From Persephonella sp. (lineage in GTDB: Bacteria > Aquificota > Aquificia > Aquificales > Hydrogenothermaceae): DNA of 59,540 bases. The notes below the pieces were generated by a model. The model had not been told where the DNA came from. It made no database searches and was given only the letters and a program-made list of their open reading frames with translations. The stretch spans positions 1-59,540 of the forward strand of contig JALSNI010000011.1 in NCBI GenBank assembly GCA_026987075.1, given 5' to 3'. Within the stretch, counting starts at the first letter, position 1. Every line of letters starts with the position of its first letter. A program made the translations under genes and the position numbers. Positions 51,411-59,540 of the stretch are shown here, piece by piece.

Positions 51411-52430
51411 TTATCCCTTTGAGGAGATTATTTGATTTATTTCTTCTGAAGATAAAGGAGGAACTTCTTCTATCTCTAAATTTTCTAACAGATGCTCCTT
51501 TTTTGACATTCCTATTAGGACAGTTCCAACACCTGGTGTGCTTCGGACAAACTGTAAGGGAACGTGAGAAGTTTTTTTAACTTTAAATCTGTGTATTACT
51601 TCTTCTGATACAGGTCTTAAAAGTCTACCTTGCATTAGAGGAGCACTAATATATGTATAGATGCCTAATTTTTCTGCTGCCTCAAAAGTAGATAGCTTTT
51701 CTCCATCAATTAGCTGATTTTTTAATAAAAATCCTTCAAGCATTGCTAAGTTGTAAGGAAGTTGTATAAATCTAAAGTGATGGTTGTTTCCTCCTGCCTT
51801 TTCTGCGATACGGAATATTTCTACAAGGTCTAAAAACTGGGTATGATTTCTGTCTACCCTAAAACCATTCCATGTAGCAAGACCATAAAACTTTAGTTTT
51901 CCTTCGTTAACCTTTTTTTCTAAAAACAAAAAAACTTCTTCTAATTTGTTGTAAAAAATATCTTTGCTAAATTTTGTTAACTGGTCTTCAGGGTTGTGTA
52001 GAAAATATATGTCAATGTAATCTGTGTTCAGGTTTTTTAAACTTCTTTCAAAAGACCAGCTTATATATTTTGTTGTAAGGATGTTACCTGTCTCTGTTAT
52101 GTCTGATATCTGGACGATGCCTTTTTCTACAAGCTCTTCTTTGAACCACTGGGTTGGGTCTTTTTCTGTTTTAGGAGGAGGGGTTATGTAACCTCCTTTT
52201 GTGGAAAGGACAACCTCTTTTCTATCTAATTTTTTTAAGACCTTACCTATAACCTGTTCACTTCTCATTTTTCTGTAGTTGATAGCTGTGTCAATAACTG
52301 TTATACCTTTGTTTATGCCTGCTAATATTGTTTCTTCATACAGGAAATCAGTGTTATCGTCAGATGCGCCTAAATATGTTCCTATACCTATCTCTGACAG
52401 TTTTAGACCGTAAAACTGTTTATATCTCAT
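51411..52430 (-). CDS. aldo/keto reductase
   Basis: A 339-residue NADPH-dependent TIM-barrel oxidoreductase. The Asp-Tyr-Lys-His active site is recognisable as DTAINYRKMRSE, VVLSTKGGY, and YIDIYFLHNPEDQ. The C-terminal VGTVLIGMSKKEHLLENL is the cofactor-binding end. The substrate is unknown. It directly precedes (in transcription) the DUF523 gene, with its stop next to that gene's start, so they are probably cotranscribed. The start is ATG 52430, preceded by an unremarkable AAGGAG-like stretch (CAAAAAGGAG). Confidence 0.85.
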   Translation of the reverse strand: MRYKQFYGLKLSEIGIGTYLGASDDNTDFLYEETILAGINKGITVIDTAINYRKMRSEQVIGKVLKKLDRKEVVLSTKGGYITPPPKTEKDPTQWFKEELVEKGIVQISDITETGNILTTKYISWSFERSLKNLNTDYIDIYFLHNPEDQLTKFSKDIFYNKLEEVFLFLEKKVNEGKLKFYGLATWNGFRVDRNHTQFLDLVEIFRIAEKAGGNNHHFRFIQLPYNLAMLEGFLLKNQLIDGEKLSTFEAAEKLGIYTYISAPLMQGRLLRPVSEEVIHRFKVKKTSHVPLQFVRSTPGVGTVLIGMSKKEHLLENLEIEEVPPLSSEEINQIISSKG

Positions 52431-52498
52431 TGTGGAATACTCCTTTTTGACAATAGGAAAACATAAAGAAAGGGAAGATAAAATGATTTATGTTATAC

Positions 52499-52518
52499 AG
52501 CCGCCTTTAAAGGCGGCT
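52499..52518 (-). terminator. palindromic hairpin after the DUF2267 gene
   Basis: AGCCGCCTTTAAAGGCGGCT is a perfect 20-base palindrome 7 bases beyond the DUF2267 stop and ahead of the aldo/keto reductase gene. It probably acts as a terminator or mRNA-stabilising stem; the T tract after it is poor. Confidence 0.5.
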
Positions 52519-52524
52519 AAAGAA

Positions 52525-52962
52525 TTAAGCTTCTTCTATAAATTCTCTGAGATGTTTAGGCAGCTCAGCTTCTACGTCCTGAATTTCACCGTCAGAAACG
52601 TGTCTTTTGATTACTCTTATTACTGCTTTGATTGCTTCTTTAGCGTGCTCTTCGTTTCCTAAGTCCCTTGCTGCTGTTCTCCTATCTTCTTCCATTACTG
52701 CGTGGATGAGGTCTTCTACATGTTTTATAGATTTGTCTGGGGATTCTGTAATTCTCCATCCGTCAACTGCAATAGCCTTTATGCACATAGGAAGTTGAGC
52801 TAAAAGGTCTAAAAATTCCTCAGGGGTAAGTCTTTTTCTGAAAGCGTGGAGAACCGCCCTTAATATCCTTCCTGCTCTTTCTTTGTCTTCAGGAACACCT
52901 AACTCTTCTGCCAACTCTTTCAGAAACAGATTTCCCTTCTGGACATATTTTTCAAAGTTCAT
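52525..52962 (-). CDS. DUF2267 domain protein
   Basis: A 145-residue helical protein. The pattern MNFEKYVQKGNLFLKELAEEL, AGRILRAVLHAFRKRLTPEEFLDLLAQLPMCIKAIAVDGW, and a second similar helical unit fits DUF2267, a family found in many bacteria and without known function. ATG 52962 has an excellent AAGGAGGGTGA site. Single-gene unit with its own promoter and a hairpin at the end. Confidence 0.8.
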   Translation of the reverse strand: MNFEKYVQKGNLFLKELAEELGVPEDKERAGRILRAVLHAFRKRLTPEEFLDLLAQLPMCIKAIAVDGWRITESPDKSIKHVEDLIHAVMEEDRRTAARDLGNEEHAKEAIKAVIRVIKRHVSDGEIQDVEAELPKHLREFIEEA

Positions 52963-52998
52963 GGCTCACCCTCCTTTTTATATTTTTTTCACTAAAGA

Positions 52999-53026
52999 AA
53001 TATAAGTTTATTTTTATCAAATTCAA
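52999..53026 (-). promoter_or_regulatory. putative promoter of the DUF2267 gene
   Basis: On the minus strand TTGAAT (53026-53021), a 16-base spacer and TATATT (53004-52999), 37 bases before ATG 52962. The surrounding 108-base gap is AT-rich and holds no other feature that I can see. Confidence 0.4.
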
Positions 53027-53070
53027 GAAAGAGGATAAATATTTACTACTATTAATATGATGAGATAAAT

Positions 53071-53991
53071 TTAGTTTGTCACTGCTGGAATGATAAATGT
53101 TTCGTTATTTGAGACGATTTCTCTCAATTTTCCTTCTTTTATCATCTCTTTTATTTTCCTGACAGTTTCTTCTTTAAAGATGTTATGGATATCTTGATAA
53201 GTGTAAGGCCTTTTTTTGAATGTCTGGATAATCTGTTTTTCACTGATATTTATTTTTTCTGAAACACTATCTTTTCCCCGTGTTATAACATTAACATTTA
53301 GATTTTTGAACTGTTTAGATATGTTTAACAGCTCGTTATCTGTAAGAGGATTGACTCTATAAGCTGGAGGTCTATCTACTGTCCCTATGTCAACCCTATC
53401 AGGATTTATTTCTTTCATTATCTCATATAGTTTGTTTATATTTTCTAAGGAGTCGTTTACTCCCCTGACCAGGAGAACCTCTATTATTATTTGTCCATCA
53501 AACTCTTCTCTGAAAGTTTTTATTCCTTTAACTATCTCATCTATGTGGATGCCTTTATGTATTTTATTGATTTTTCTAAAAGTTGTTTGGTCAGCAGCAT
53601 CAAGAGAGAGTTTAACGATATCAAGGTTTTTTAATGCTTTTCTAATCTCTGGCCTGTTTATGGTGGAGCCATTAGAAAGAATTAATGTTTTTGACTGTTT
53701 TTTTATTCTGTTTATCTCTTTTATAAGTTCCTCAAGATAGGGATATAGGGTCGGTTCCCCACTCGCTGTAATGGTTATAACGTCAGGATAACCTGAAATT
53801 TTTAAAAACTCACTTAGTTCTTTTATTACTTTTTCTACTTTAGGAGGATTAGTCATATTACTTACTGTATTTCCCTTTCCTACTTCACAGTATAAACAAT
53901 CAAAATTACACTGCTTCTTTTCTGGAGAAAGGTCAATACCTATTGATTTTCCAAATCTTCTTGATAAAACTGGTCCAAATATGTATTTCAC
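53071..53991 (-). CDS. radical SAM protein (COG0731-like)
   Basis: A 306-residue protein. The cluster motif CNFDCLYCE (C-x3-C-x2-C) is at about residues 28-36. Then come the SAM-binding TASGEPTLYPYLEELI, ILSNGSTINRPE and VKLSLDAAD. The N-terminal KYIFGPVLSRRFGKSIGIDLSP is shared with the small stand-alone radical SAM proteins annotated as wyosine-synthetase-like (COG0731). The C-terminus (KKRPYTYQDIHNIF) looks like a small winged-helix-type domain. Substrate unknown. It lies alone, divergent from the LysM lytic transglycosylase gene. Confidence 0.85.
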   Translation of the reverse strand: MKYIFGPVLSRRFGKSIGIDLSPEKKQCNFDCLYCEVGKGNTVSNMTNPPKVEKVIKELSEFLKISGYPDVITITASGEPTLYPYLEELIKEINRIKKQSKTLILSNGSTINRPEIRKALKNLDIVKLSLDAADQTTFRKINKIHKGIHIDEIVKGIKTFREEFDGQIIIEVLLVRGVNDSLENINKLYEIMKEINPDRVDIGTVDRPPAYRVNPLTDNELLNISKQFKNLNVNVITRGKDSVSEKINISEKQIIQTFKKRPYTYQDIHNIFKEETVRKIKEMIKEGKLREIVSNNETFIIPAVTN

Positions 53992-54003
53992 AGCTTTTAC
54001 CTT

Positions 54004-54031
54004 TTGATTTTATTTTCATTTATATTATAAT
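54004..54031 (+). promoter_or_regulatory. putative promoter of the lytic transglycosylase operon
   Basis: TTGATT at 54004-54009, a 16-base spacer and TATAAT at 54026-54031, 31 bases before ATG 54062. It matches the icd promoter at both boxes. Confidence 0.5.
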
Positions 54032-54061
54032 TCTTTTATATTTTTTGTAGAGTATTAAAAA

Positions 54062-55609
54062 ATGAAAAAATTATTAATTATTTTAATAACTTTCAGCTTC
54101 AGTTTTGGACTTCCTTTAAGAGAAGAAATTGACCCTGAAGACATTAACATTATTCTTTCTTTAGCTCTTGATAGCTCCAGTATAATCAATAATGATGCTT
54201 TTTTTGACTCAAAAGTAAATATATCTATAAAAATAGACCTTGTTGAAAAATCAATAATACAAGACCGCATCAGGATTTTTAAAAAGAGGGGTTTAAAAAA
54301 GATTTCTTACTACCTTGAAAGAGGTAAAAAGTATATACCTCTGATAAAAGAGATTTTTAACAAGTATAACATTCCTAACGAATTTATCTTTTTGCCTATA
54401 ATAGAAAGTCATTTCAACATAAGAGCGGTATCTCCAGCTGGTGCGGCAGGGTTGTGGCAGTTTATGCCACAAACAGCGAGAATGTATGGTCTTACTATTA
54501 ATAAATGGATAGATGAAAGATATGACGTTGAAAAATCTACTATCGCAGCTGCCCTGTATCTAAAAGATTTATATGGAATATTTGAAGACTGGACTTTAGC
54601 TCTTGCAAGCTATAACACAGGAGAGGGAGTTATCATAAGAAAAATCAACAAATACGGTGGTCTTAACTTCTGGGATATTGATGAATATCTCTCAAGAGAG
54701 ACAAGAAATTATGTTCCAAATTTTTTAGCTACAGTATCTATAGTCAGGGAAATGTTAGATAGAGAACATTTTGACTACAGGCACATGGAGTTTGAAATTC
54801 TTAGAGTAAACAAACCTGTATCTCTTAGATACATAGCTTCCCTCATTGGATATCCAGTTGACGTTCTAAAAAAGATGAATCCTCACCTAAAAAAAGGCGT
54901 AACTCCACCATACGAAGGGGAGTATAACATCTATGTTCCAAAAGGATACAAAGAAACAATAAAAGTTGCCTTAGAAAAATCTACCTTTGAAAAATATCCA
55001 GCCCTAAAAGAATATACAGTAAAGAAAGGAGATTCCCTATCTAAGATAGCTAAGAAGTTTGGGACTACTGTTTCTTACTTAAGAAAAGTGAACGATTTAG
55101 AAAACAGTATTCTTATTGCAGGCTCTGTTTTAAAAGTTCCTTCTTTCATAATGGCATATCCAGATTACTATGATGGAATTATTGATTTATCTGAAGACGT
55201 TATATACACTCCAAAAGGTATTATTTACAAAGTTAAAAGGGGAGACACTTTAGGAAAAATAGCTAAAAAGTTTAGAGTCTCTATTTCTGCGATAAAACGT
55301 TGGAACAGAATAAATGGATACATATATCCAAATCAAAGGATTATAATATACAAAAAGGTAAAATACAGAAATATTAATAACAGGGTTGTCATAAAGAGGA
55401 ACATAGCATATCTTAAGAAAAAAGTAAAAAAGAGAAAGCCCACTTATAGATACATATTTTATAGAGTAAAAAGAGGAGATTCTTTACTGAAAATAGCAAA
55501 AAAATATAAAGTAACAGTAAAAGAAATAAAGAAATGGAACCGACTAAACAGTAACGTTATAAAAGTAGGACAGAAAATAACAATAATTAAGAGAACAAAT
55601 GACGGATAA
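54062..55609 (+). CDS. MltD-like lytic transglycosylase with three LysM domains
   Basis: A 515-residue exported protein: signal peptide (about 1-16), then an SLT domain with the catalytic Glu in LPIIESHFNIRAVSP, AAGLWQFMPQTA and LASYNTGEG. Three LysM repeats follow, each starting with a KKGDSLSKIAKKF-like stretch (about residues 320-365, 391-436 and 470-514). It binds and cleaves peptidoglycan with 1,6-anhydro product formation, probably at the cell envelope. Lysine-rich linkers join the repeats. ATG 54062 has no strong ribosome site. Its end overlaps the psiE gene by 11 bases. Confidence 0.93.
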   Translation: MKKLLIILITFSFSFGLPLREEIDPEDINIILSLALDSSSIINNDAFFDSKVNISIKIDLVEKSIIQDRIRIFKKRGLKKISYYLERGKKYIPLIKEIFNKYNIPNEFIFLPIIESHFNIRAVSPAGAAGLWQFMPQTARMYGLTINKWIDERYDVEKSTIAAALYLKDLYGIFEDWTLALASYNTGEGVIIRKINKYGGLNFWDIDEYLSRETRNYVPNFLATVSIVREMLDREHFDYRHMEFEILRVNKPVSLRYIASLIGYPVDVLKKMNPHLKKGVTPPYEGEYNIYVPKGYKETIKVALEKSTFEKYPALKEYTVKKGDSLSKIAKKFGTTVSYLRKVNDLENSILIAGSVLKVPSFIMAYPDYYDGIIDLSEDVIYTPKGIIYKVKRGDTLGKIAKKFRVSISAIKRWNRINGYIYPNQRIIIYKKVKYRNINNRVVIKRNIAYLKKKVKKRKPTYRYIFYRVKRGDSLLKIAKKYKVTVKEIKKWNRLNSNVIKVGQKITIIKRTNDG

Positions 55610-56126
55610 AATTAAAAAAACTTTCAGAACCCTATTAGAACCCCATAAAATACACAAAAAGTTAGGAGATTTATTAGAGTTTTTAGAGGATATCATTGTC
55701 TTAATACTGTTGCTCCTGCTTTTTTTACTGAGTATATACGCCCTTTTTGATATATATGTTTCATTAACACACGTTAAGATAAAAGTTTATGACATAATCC
55801 CTAAGTTTATATATCTTTTTATTCTTATTGAGCTTTTTAGATTGACAATTGTATATCTAAAAGAAAGGAGAATAGACACTTCACTTATAGTAAAAACAAC
55901 TCTGATAGCTGTTTTAAGAGAAATTATTATAAAAGCACCCCACTTCCAGCCTTGGGATTATGTAGGCATTGGATTTCTTACTTTAATACTCGCCTTGATG
56001 TATTATGTTCCAAAATACATATTTGTGTCTGAAGCGGAATTTGAACTTAAGAAAAAACCCTTTAAGCTAAAAACAAAAAGGGTAGTAATATCAAAGAAAA
56101 GAGGAAAAAATAAGATTTCTCTATGA
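55599..56126 (+). CDS. PsiE family membrane protein
   Basis: A 175-residue protein with four membrane segments (about 26-48, 65-85, 97-111 partly, and 120-137). KLGDLLEFLEDIIVLIL, YVSLTHVKIKVYDIIPKFIYLFILIEL and TLIAVLREIIIK match PsiE, described as phosphate-starvation-inducible in E. coli, of unknown function. The tail is strongly basic (KTKRVVISKKRGKNK). It overlaps the LysM protein gene by 11 bases and mfd by 4 bases, so the three genes form one transcription unit. Confidence 0.8.
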   Translation: MTDKIKKTFRTLLEPHKIHKKLGDLLEFLEDIIVLILLLLLFLLSIYALFDIYVSLTHVKIKVYDIIPKFIYLFILIELFRLTIVYLKERRIDTSLIVKTTLIAVLREIIIKAPHFQPWDYVGIGFLTLILALMYYVPKYIFVSEAEFELKKKPFKLKTKRVVISKKRGKNKISL

Positions 56127-58942
56127 AAAAGTTTTACGGAAGCTCAGGTTCTTTTCCTGAATACTGGACTGTCAAAAACTTTAAGAAATCCGTATCTGTT
56201 ATAACAGATTCTGAGAAAAGAGCAAAACTGTTTTATCATGATGCAACAGTGTATGCAAAACATTTCAACAGAAAAATAGATATAGCAATTATACCGTCAG
56301 AAACAGATGTGTTAGATATAGACTCTCAAATAAAGAGGAATTATGCTCTATACTGTGCATTAAAAAAAGGAAACTGCATCATTGTTACAGATAAAAACTC
56401 CCTTGACATTCCTGTGAGACAGATAAAAGACTTTTTAGACAGCATAATATCTGTTGAAGAAGAAAAGGAGATAGACAGGGAAAAACTTATTGAAAACCTT
56501 CTTAGAAATGGTTACATCAGGGAAGATTATGTTGAAAATGTAGGAGAGTTTAGCATAAAAGGAGGCTTTATCTCTATTTATCTTCCTTTTATGGGAATAG
56601 TGGAGATTGACCTTTTTGGAGATTTCGTTGAGAACATCTACCTGAAGTCAAAAATTGGAACAAGAAAAAAAATAAAGAAGATAGAAATTATTCCCCTTTA
56701 TGACTTTCCTGTTGATGTAAACAGGTCTAAGTTTAATCTTGAGTTTGAGCAATTAGGAAAAGCAAAAATTTCAGACTATCTGAAAGAGATTCAAAAGTAT
56801 TATGTAGATGTATATACAGGGATAGATGGAAAGGTCTATTTTTTTTCAAAAGGAAGTTCTGATTTAGTAGGTAGTATAAAAGAAAAAGGCAATCTTAAAG
56901 AGATAAAACTACCTTTAAGACAACCTCTTGTCTTAAAAAATGAAGGTGTGTTCTTTTCCCCTACAGAAGAAAATGTTTTACAGATAGATTTTGAGCCACT
57001 GGAAGAAGGAGATTATGTAATTCACGAAGATTACGGGATAGGTATATATAGAGGTATAGAAACAAAAAACATAAAAGGAAAAAATTATGACTTTATGATT
57101 TTAGAGTATGCAGGGGGTGAAAAAGTATATCTGTCCTATCTACACTTTGACAAGATACACAGATATAATGCAACAGGAAAAATTCAGTTAGATACGATAG
57201 GTGGAACATCCTGGAGAAATCTTAAAAGAAGAGTAAAAAATTCTCTGAAAAAAATCGCCAAACAGTTGGCTAAACTGTATGCAGAAAGACAAAACACGAA
57301 AAGAACACCCTATGTGATAGATGACGAAATTATCAGAGAGTTTGAAAGCACATTCCCTTTTGTTGAAACCCCAGACCAGATGAAAGCTATTATAGACATT
57401 AAAAAAGATATGGCATCAGATACACCTGTAGAAAGGGTAATATGTGGAGACGTAGGTTTTGGAAAAACAGAGGTTGCCCTGAGAGCCGTATTTATAGCAG
57501 TTTTTAATGGTAAACAGGTGGCAGTCTTAACTCCAACAACAGTTCTTTCTCTCCAGCATTACAGAAACTTCAAAGAAAGGTTACAACCTTTTGGTATAAC
57601 TGTAGAAAACCTGTCAAGATTAAAATCCAAAAAAGAAATTAAAGATATCTTAGAAAAACTAAAAGAAGGACAGATAGATGTGATAATAGGAACCCACAGA
57701 CTTCTTCAAGACGATGTAAAGTTCAAGAATTTAGGGCTACTTGTTATTGACGAAGAACACAGGTTTGGTGTTAGAGCAAAAGAAAAGATAAGAACAGTAA
57801 AGAAAGAGGTAGACACTATCTATCTTTCTGCAACTCCCATTCCCAGAACTCTCAGTATGGCACTTTCTGGTTTAAAAAACATCTCTGTGATAAGAACGCC
57901 ACCAGAAGGAAGATTAGAGACAAAGACCTATGTTTCTGTTTACTCAGATGAAATTGTTAAAAAAGCTGTTGAGTTTGAGCTGAAGAGAAATGGACAAGTA
58001 TTTTATCTATTTAACAGAATTGATAAAATTGATGAAAGGGCAGAACATTTAAAAAGTATGTTTCCCCACGCACAGATAGGTGTAGCCCACGGCAGATTAA
58101 AGCCAAAGCAGATAGAGAAAACTATATTGGACTTTGTAGAAAAAAAATTTGACATTCTTCTTTCCACCTCAATAATTGAAACAGGCATAGACATACCTTC
58201 AGCAAACACACTGATAGTTGAAAGAGCAGACCTTTTTGGTCTTGCACAGCTTTACCATCTGAGAGGAAGAGTGGGAAGGGGAAATCTTCAGGCCTACTGC
58301 TATCTTCTTCTCCCTGAAGAGATAACAGATGATGCTCAGAAACGAATAGATGCTATTCTTAGGTTTACCAGACCTGGTTCAGGGCTGAAAATCTCTATTG
58401 AAGACATGAGAATAAGAGGAGCAGGAAATATATTGGGCGTTGAGCAGAGTGGTTATCTGAAAGCTGTAGGGTATGAGATGTATGTGAAACTTCTTCAAGA
58501 AGTGATAAACGAAGAAACAGGAAGCAAAGAGAAAACACCTATAGTCAGAGTAAATTTGGATAGTTACATTCCAGACAGCTTTATTAAAAATCCTTCAGAA
58601 AGAATGAATCTCTACATGATTGTATCTAAAGCAGAAATTTCAGAAATAGAGCAGATAAAAGAACACCTGATGCAGTTTTACTCAGGAATTCCTGAAGCCC
58701 TTTCTATATATCTTGACGTTGAAAAATTGAAAAAAGCTATTAAACATAAAGGTATTAAGGAGATAGAGATATCAGAAAATAATGGAACAATAATTTTTGA
58801 TAGAGAAAATCCACCATCTCCAGAGTTTATAGATAGAATTTTAAAAAGCTTTGAGATAAAGAGACTGTCAGGAAACAGCATTACTATATACCTGAAGAAA
58901 GATAAAATAGGTAAGTTAGCTGATATAATTTCTCAGATGTAA
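56123..58942 (+). CDS. mfd: transcription-repair coupling factor, N-terminally shortened
   Basis: Superfamily 2 DNA translocase that displaces stalled RNA polymerase and recruits the excision repair proteins. The RNA polymerase interaction domain begins at about residue 292 (LEEGDYVIHEDYGIG). The helicase motifs follow: GDVGFGKTEVALRA at about 440, VIDEEHRFGV at about 540, YLSATPIPRTL, and STSIIETGIDIP. A C-terminal TRCF domain ends the 939-residue protein. E. coli Mfd is 1148 residues with the same domain beginning near residue 475, so the shortening is in the UvrB-like N-terminal and D3 parts. The ATG overlaps psiE by 4 bases. Confidence 0.93.
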   Translation: MKKFYGSSGSFPEYWTVKNFKKSVSVITDSEKRAKLFYHDATVYAKHFNRKIDIAIIPSETDVLDIDSQIKRNYALYCALKKGNCIIVTDKNSLDIPVRQIKDFLDSIISVEEEKEIDREKLIENLLRNGYIREDYVENVGEFSIKGGFISIYLPFMGIVEIDLFGDFVENIYLKSKIGTRKKIKKIEIIPLYDFPVDVNRSKFNLEFEQLGKAKISDYLKEIQKYYVDVYTGIDGKVYFFSKGSSDLVGSIKEKGNLKEIKLPLRQPLVLKNEGVFFSPTEENVLQIDFEPLEEGDYVIHEDYGIGIYRGIETKNIKGKNYDFMILEYAGGEKVYLSYLHFDKIHRYNATGKIQLDTIGGTSWRNLKRRVKNSLKKIAKQLAKLYAERQNTKRTPYVIDDEIIREFESTFPFVETPDQMKAIIDIKKDMASDTPVERVICGDVGFGKTEVALRAVFIAVFNGKQVAVLTPTTVLSLQHYRNFKERLQPFGITVENLSRLKSKKEIKDILEKLKEGQIDVIIGTHRLLQDDVKFKNLGLLVIDEEHRFGVRAKEKIRTVKKEVDTIYLSATPIPRTLSMALSGLKNISVIRTPPEGRLETKTYVSVYSDEIVKKAVEFELKRNGQVFYLFNRIDKIDERAEHLKSMFPHAQIGVAHGRLKPKQIEKTILDFVEKKFDILLSTSIIETGIDIPSANTLIVERADLFGLAQLYHLRGRVGRGNLQAYCYLLLPEEITDDAQKRIDAILRFTRPGSGLKISIEDMRIRGAGNILGVEQSGYLKAVGYEMYVKLLQEVINEETGSKEKTPIVRVNLDSYIPDSFIKNPSERMNLYMIVSKAEISEIEQIKEHLMQFYSGIPEALSIYLDVEKLKKAIKHKGIKEIEISENNGTIIFDRENPPSPEFIDRILKSFEIKRLSGNSITIYLKKDKIGKLADIISQM

Positions 58943-59540
58943 CTATTCTAATATCTCTACTTTTGCTCCTTCCTTATCTATCTCTAAAACTTTGAAAGAT
59001 GCATTAATACCGTGGAGAGCAAATCCTTCAACCATTTTCTTACCAATTTCTTCGTAATTTTTGTCTGCCAAGGCAACAATAGAAGGTCCAGCTCCACTTA
59101 GGGAAACTCCTAAAGCTCCAGCTTTATAAGCACTTTTTATCACATCATCAAATCCGGGAATGAGTTTTTTTCTGTAAGGCTGATGAAATCTATCTTCCAT
59201 AGCAATTTTTAGAAAGTCGTATCTTCTGTTTATCAGTGCTGTAAGAAACAAAGATGCCCTCTGAACATTAAATACACCATCCTTCAGAGGTATTTTTTCT
59301 GGCAGAACAGAGCGTGCCTTTTCTGTGGAAAGCTCAAAATCAGGAACAGCAACAACAACCTTTATATCTTCAGGGAATGGTATCTTCTGGTAGTATGTTT
59401 TACCTTCTGATAAAAGGGCAGTGATAAATCCCCCTTTCCATGCAGGGAGGAGATTGTCTGGATGAGGTTCAAATCTGTAAGCTGTTTCAAAAAACAGCTC
59501 ATCTGTAAGCTCTGTTTTGCTCACTGTTGCACTGATTAAT
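58943..59540 (-). CDS. thrB: homoserine kinase, C-terminal part (5' end outside window)
   Basis: GHMP-family kinase that phosphorylates homoserine on the way to threonine. The frame is open to the window edge at 59540, with codons for LISAT before the GTG at 59524, so the gene starts outside. EPHPDNLLPAWKGG and the glycine-rich motif GVSLSGAGPSIVAL are typical of homoserine kinase. Other GHMP kinases (mevalonate, IspE) are less consistent with HPDN and the PEKIPLKD region. The stop abuts that of the convergent mfd gene. Confidence 0.85.
   Translation of the reverse strand, partial: LISATVSKTELTDELFFETAYRFEPHPDNLLPAWKGGFITALLSEGKTYYQKIPFPEDIKVVVAVPDFELSTEKARSVLPEKIPLKDGVFNVQRASLFLTALINRRYDFLKIAMEDRFHQPYRKKLIPGFDDVIKSAYKAGALGVSLSGAGPSIVALADKNYEEIGKKMVEGFALHGINASFKVLEIDKEGAKVEILE

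Noticed and set aside
52499-52518. 20-base palindrome as a protein binding site or repeat element
   Set aside because: It sits just after a stop codon, where a terminator-type stem is the simpler reading, and no second copy was noticed in the window.
52432-52662. 76-codon plus-strand frame over the palindrome and the DUF2267 gene end
   Set aside because: It overlaps the hairpin and a good minus-strand gene, lacks a ribosome site and shows no motif.
1-59540. CRISPR arrays, insertion sequences, prophage, tRNA or rRNA genes
   Set aside because: No regular repeats, transposase or integrase motifs, inverted terminal repeats or cloverleaf-like stretches were noticed; nearly all DNA is accounted for by housekeeping genes.

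Overview
The window is a compact, gene-dense stretch (about 52 protein genes, almost no free intergenic DNA) of a thermophilic, autotrophic bacterium. Most likely it belongs to the Aquificota, family Hydrogenothermaceae, close to Persephonella. This is inferred from several things: a two-subunit ATP citrate lyase (aclB-aclA) next to a monomeric isocitrate dehydrogenase, which is the reductive TCA arrangement known for that family and not for Aquificaceae; a secreted alpha-carbonic anhydrase of the SazCA/PmCA kind; A/G-rich coding strands with Lys/Glu/Ile-rich proteins; and frequent TTG starts behind strong GGAGG sites. No mobile element, prophage, CRISPR array, tRNA or rRNA gene was seen, and no base-composition island. 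This is core chromosome.

Layout. 1-5203 (+): 3' end of glutamate synthase large subunit, purE, a secreted SNase-like nuclease, lepB, pyrC and a SufT/MIP18-like protein. 5186-5779 (-): a polyprenol/phytol kinase-like membrane protein. 5842-14025 (+): rpe, def, lgt, folC, truB, pyrB, argF, a gltD-type flavoprotein and an unrecognised 212-aa protein. 14022-15869 (-): the biotin-bearing carboxyltransferase subunit of a pyruvate or 2-oxoglutarate carboxylase. 15954-25349 (+): a division and cell-wall cluster murD-ftsW-murG-murB-ddl-ftsQ-ftsA-ftsZ continuing into pgsA-plsY. 25350-28766 (-): bifunctional Rel/Spo, a DUF4911-like protein and a secreted helical protein. 28909-34459 (+): icd, aclB, aclA. 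34487-37090 (-): a 58-aa membrane protein, a class II aldolase, a polysaccharide deacetylase and a Bax-like glucosaminidase. 37180-40734 (+): murC, pncB and a zinc-type substrate-binding protein. 40731-41618 (-): CDF metal exporter. 41686-42633 (+): rluD. 42615-43967 (-): methyltransferase, DUF454 protein and an FTR-catalytic-type iron-sulfur protein. 44073-45205 (+): a small unknown and folD. 45192-49748 (-): DUF502 protein, membrane Clp-fold serine protease, dimeric dUTPase, alpha-carbonic anhydrase, galT and DUF507 protein. 49821-50705 (+): truD. 50691-53991 (-): DUF523 protein, aldo/keto reductase, DUF2267 protein and radical SAM protein. 54062-58942 (+): LysM lytic transglycosylase, PsiE and mfd. 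58943-end (-): homoserine kinase, cut by the window edge.

How it fits together. Carbon enters through the reductive TCA cycle (icd, aclBA, the biotin carboxylase subunit), supplied by the exported carbonic anhydrase. Nitrogen enters through glutamate synthase. The division cluster, murC, lgt, lepB, the deacetylase and two wall hydrolases build and remodel the envelope.

The most unusual points are architectural. Eight of nine convergent gene pairs overlap or abut at their stop codons, and the only pair with a gap follows aclA and carries a strong intrinsic terminator. At the gltD/unknown-gene junction, one pyrimidine-rich segment can pair either upstream as a terminator-like stem or downstream with the next gene's ribosome binding site. 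A previously undescribed multi-gene system is not evident. The best leads are the FTR-like protein with a CAC motif, the unknown gene at 13387, the orphan zinc-binding protein facing a CDF exporter, and the protease/DUF502 pair.
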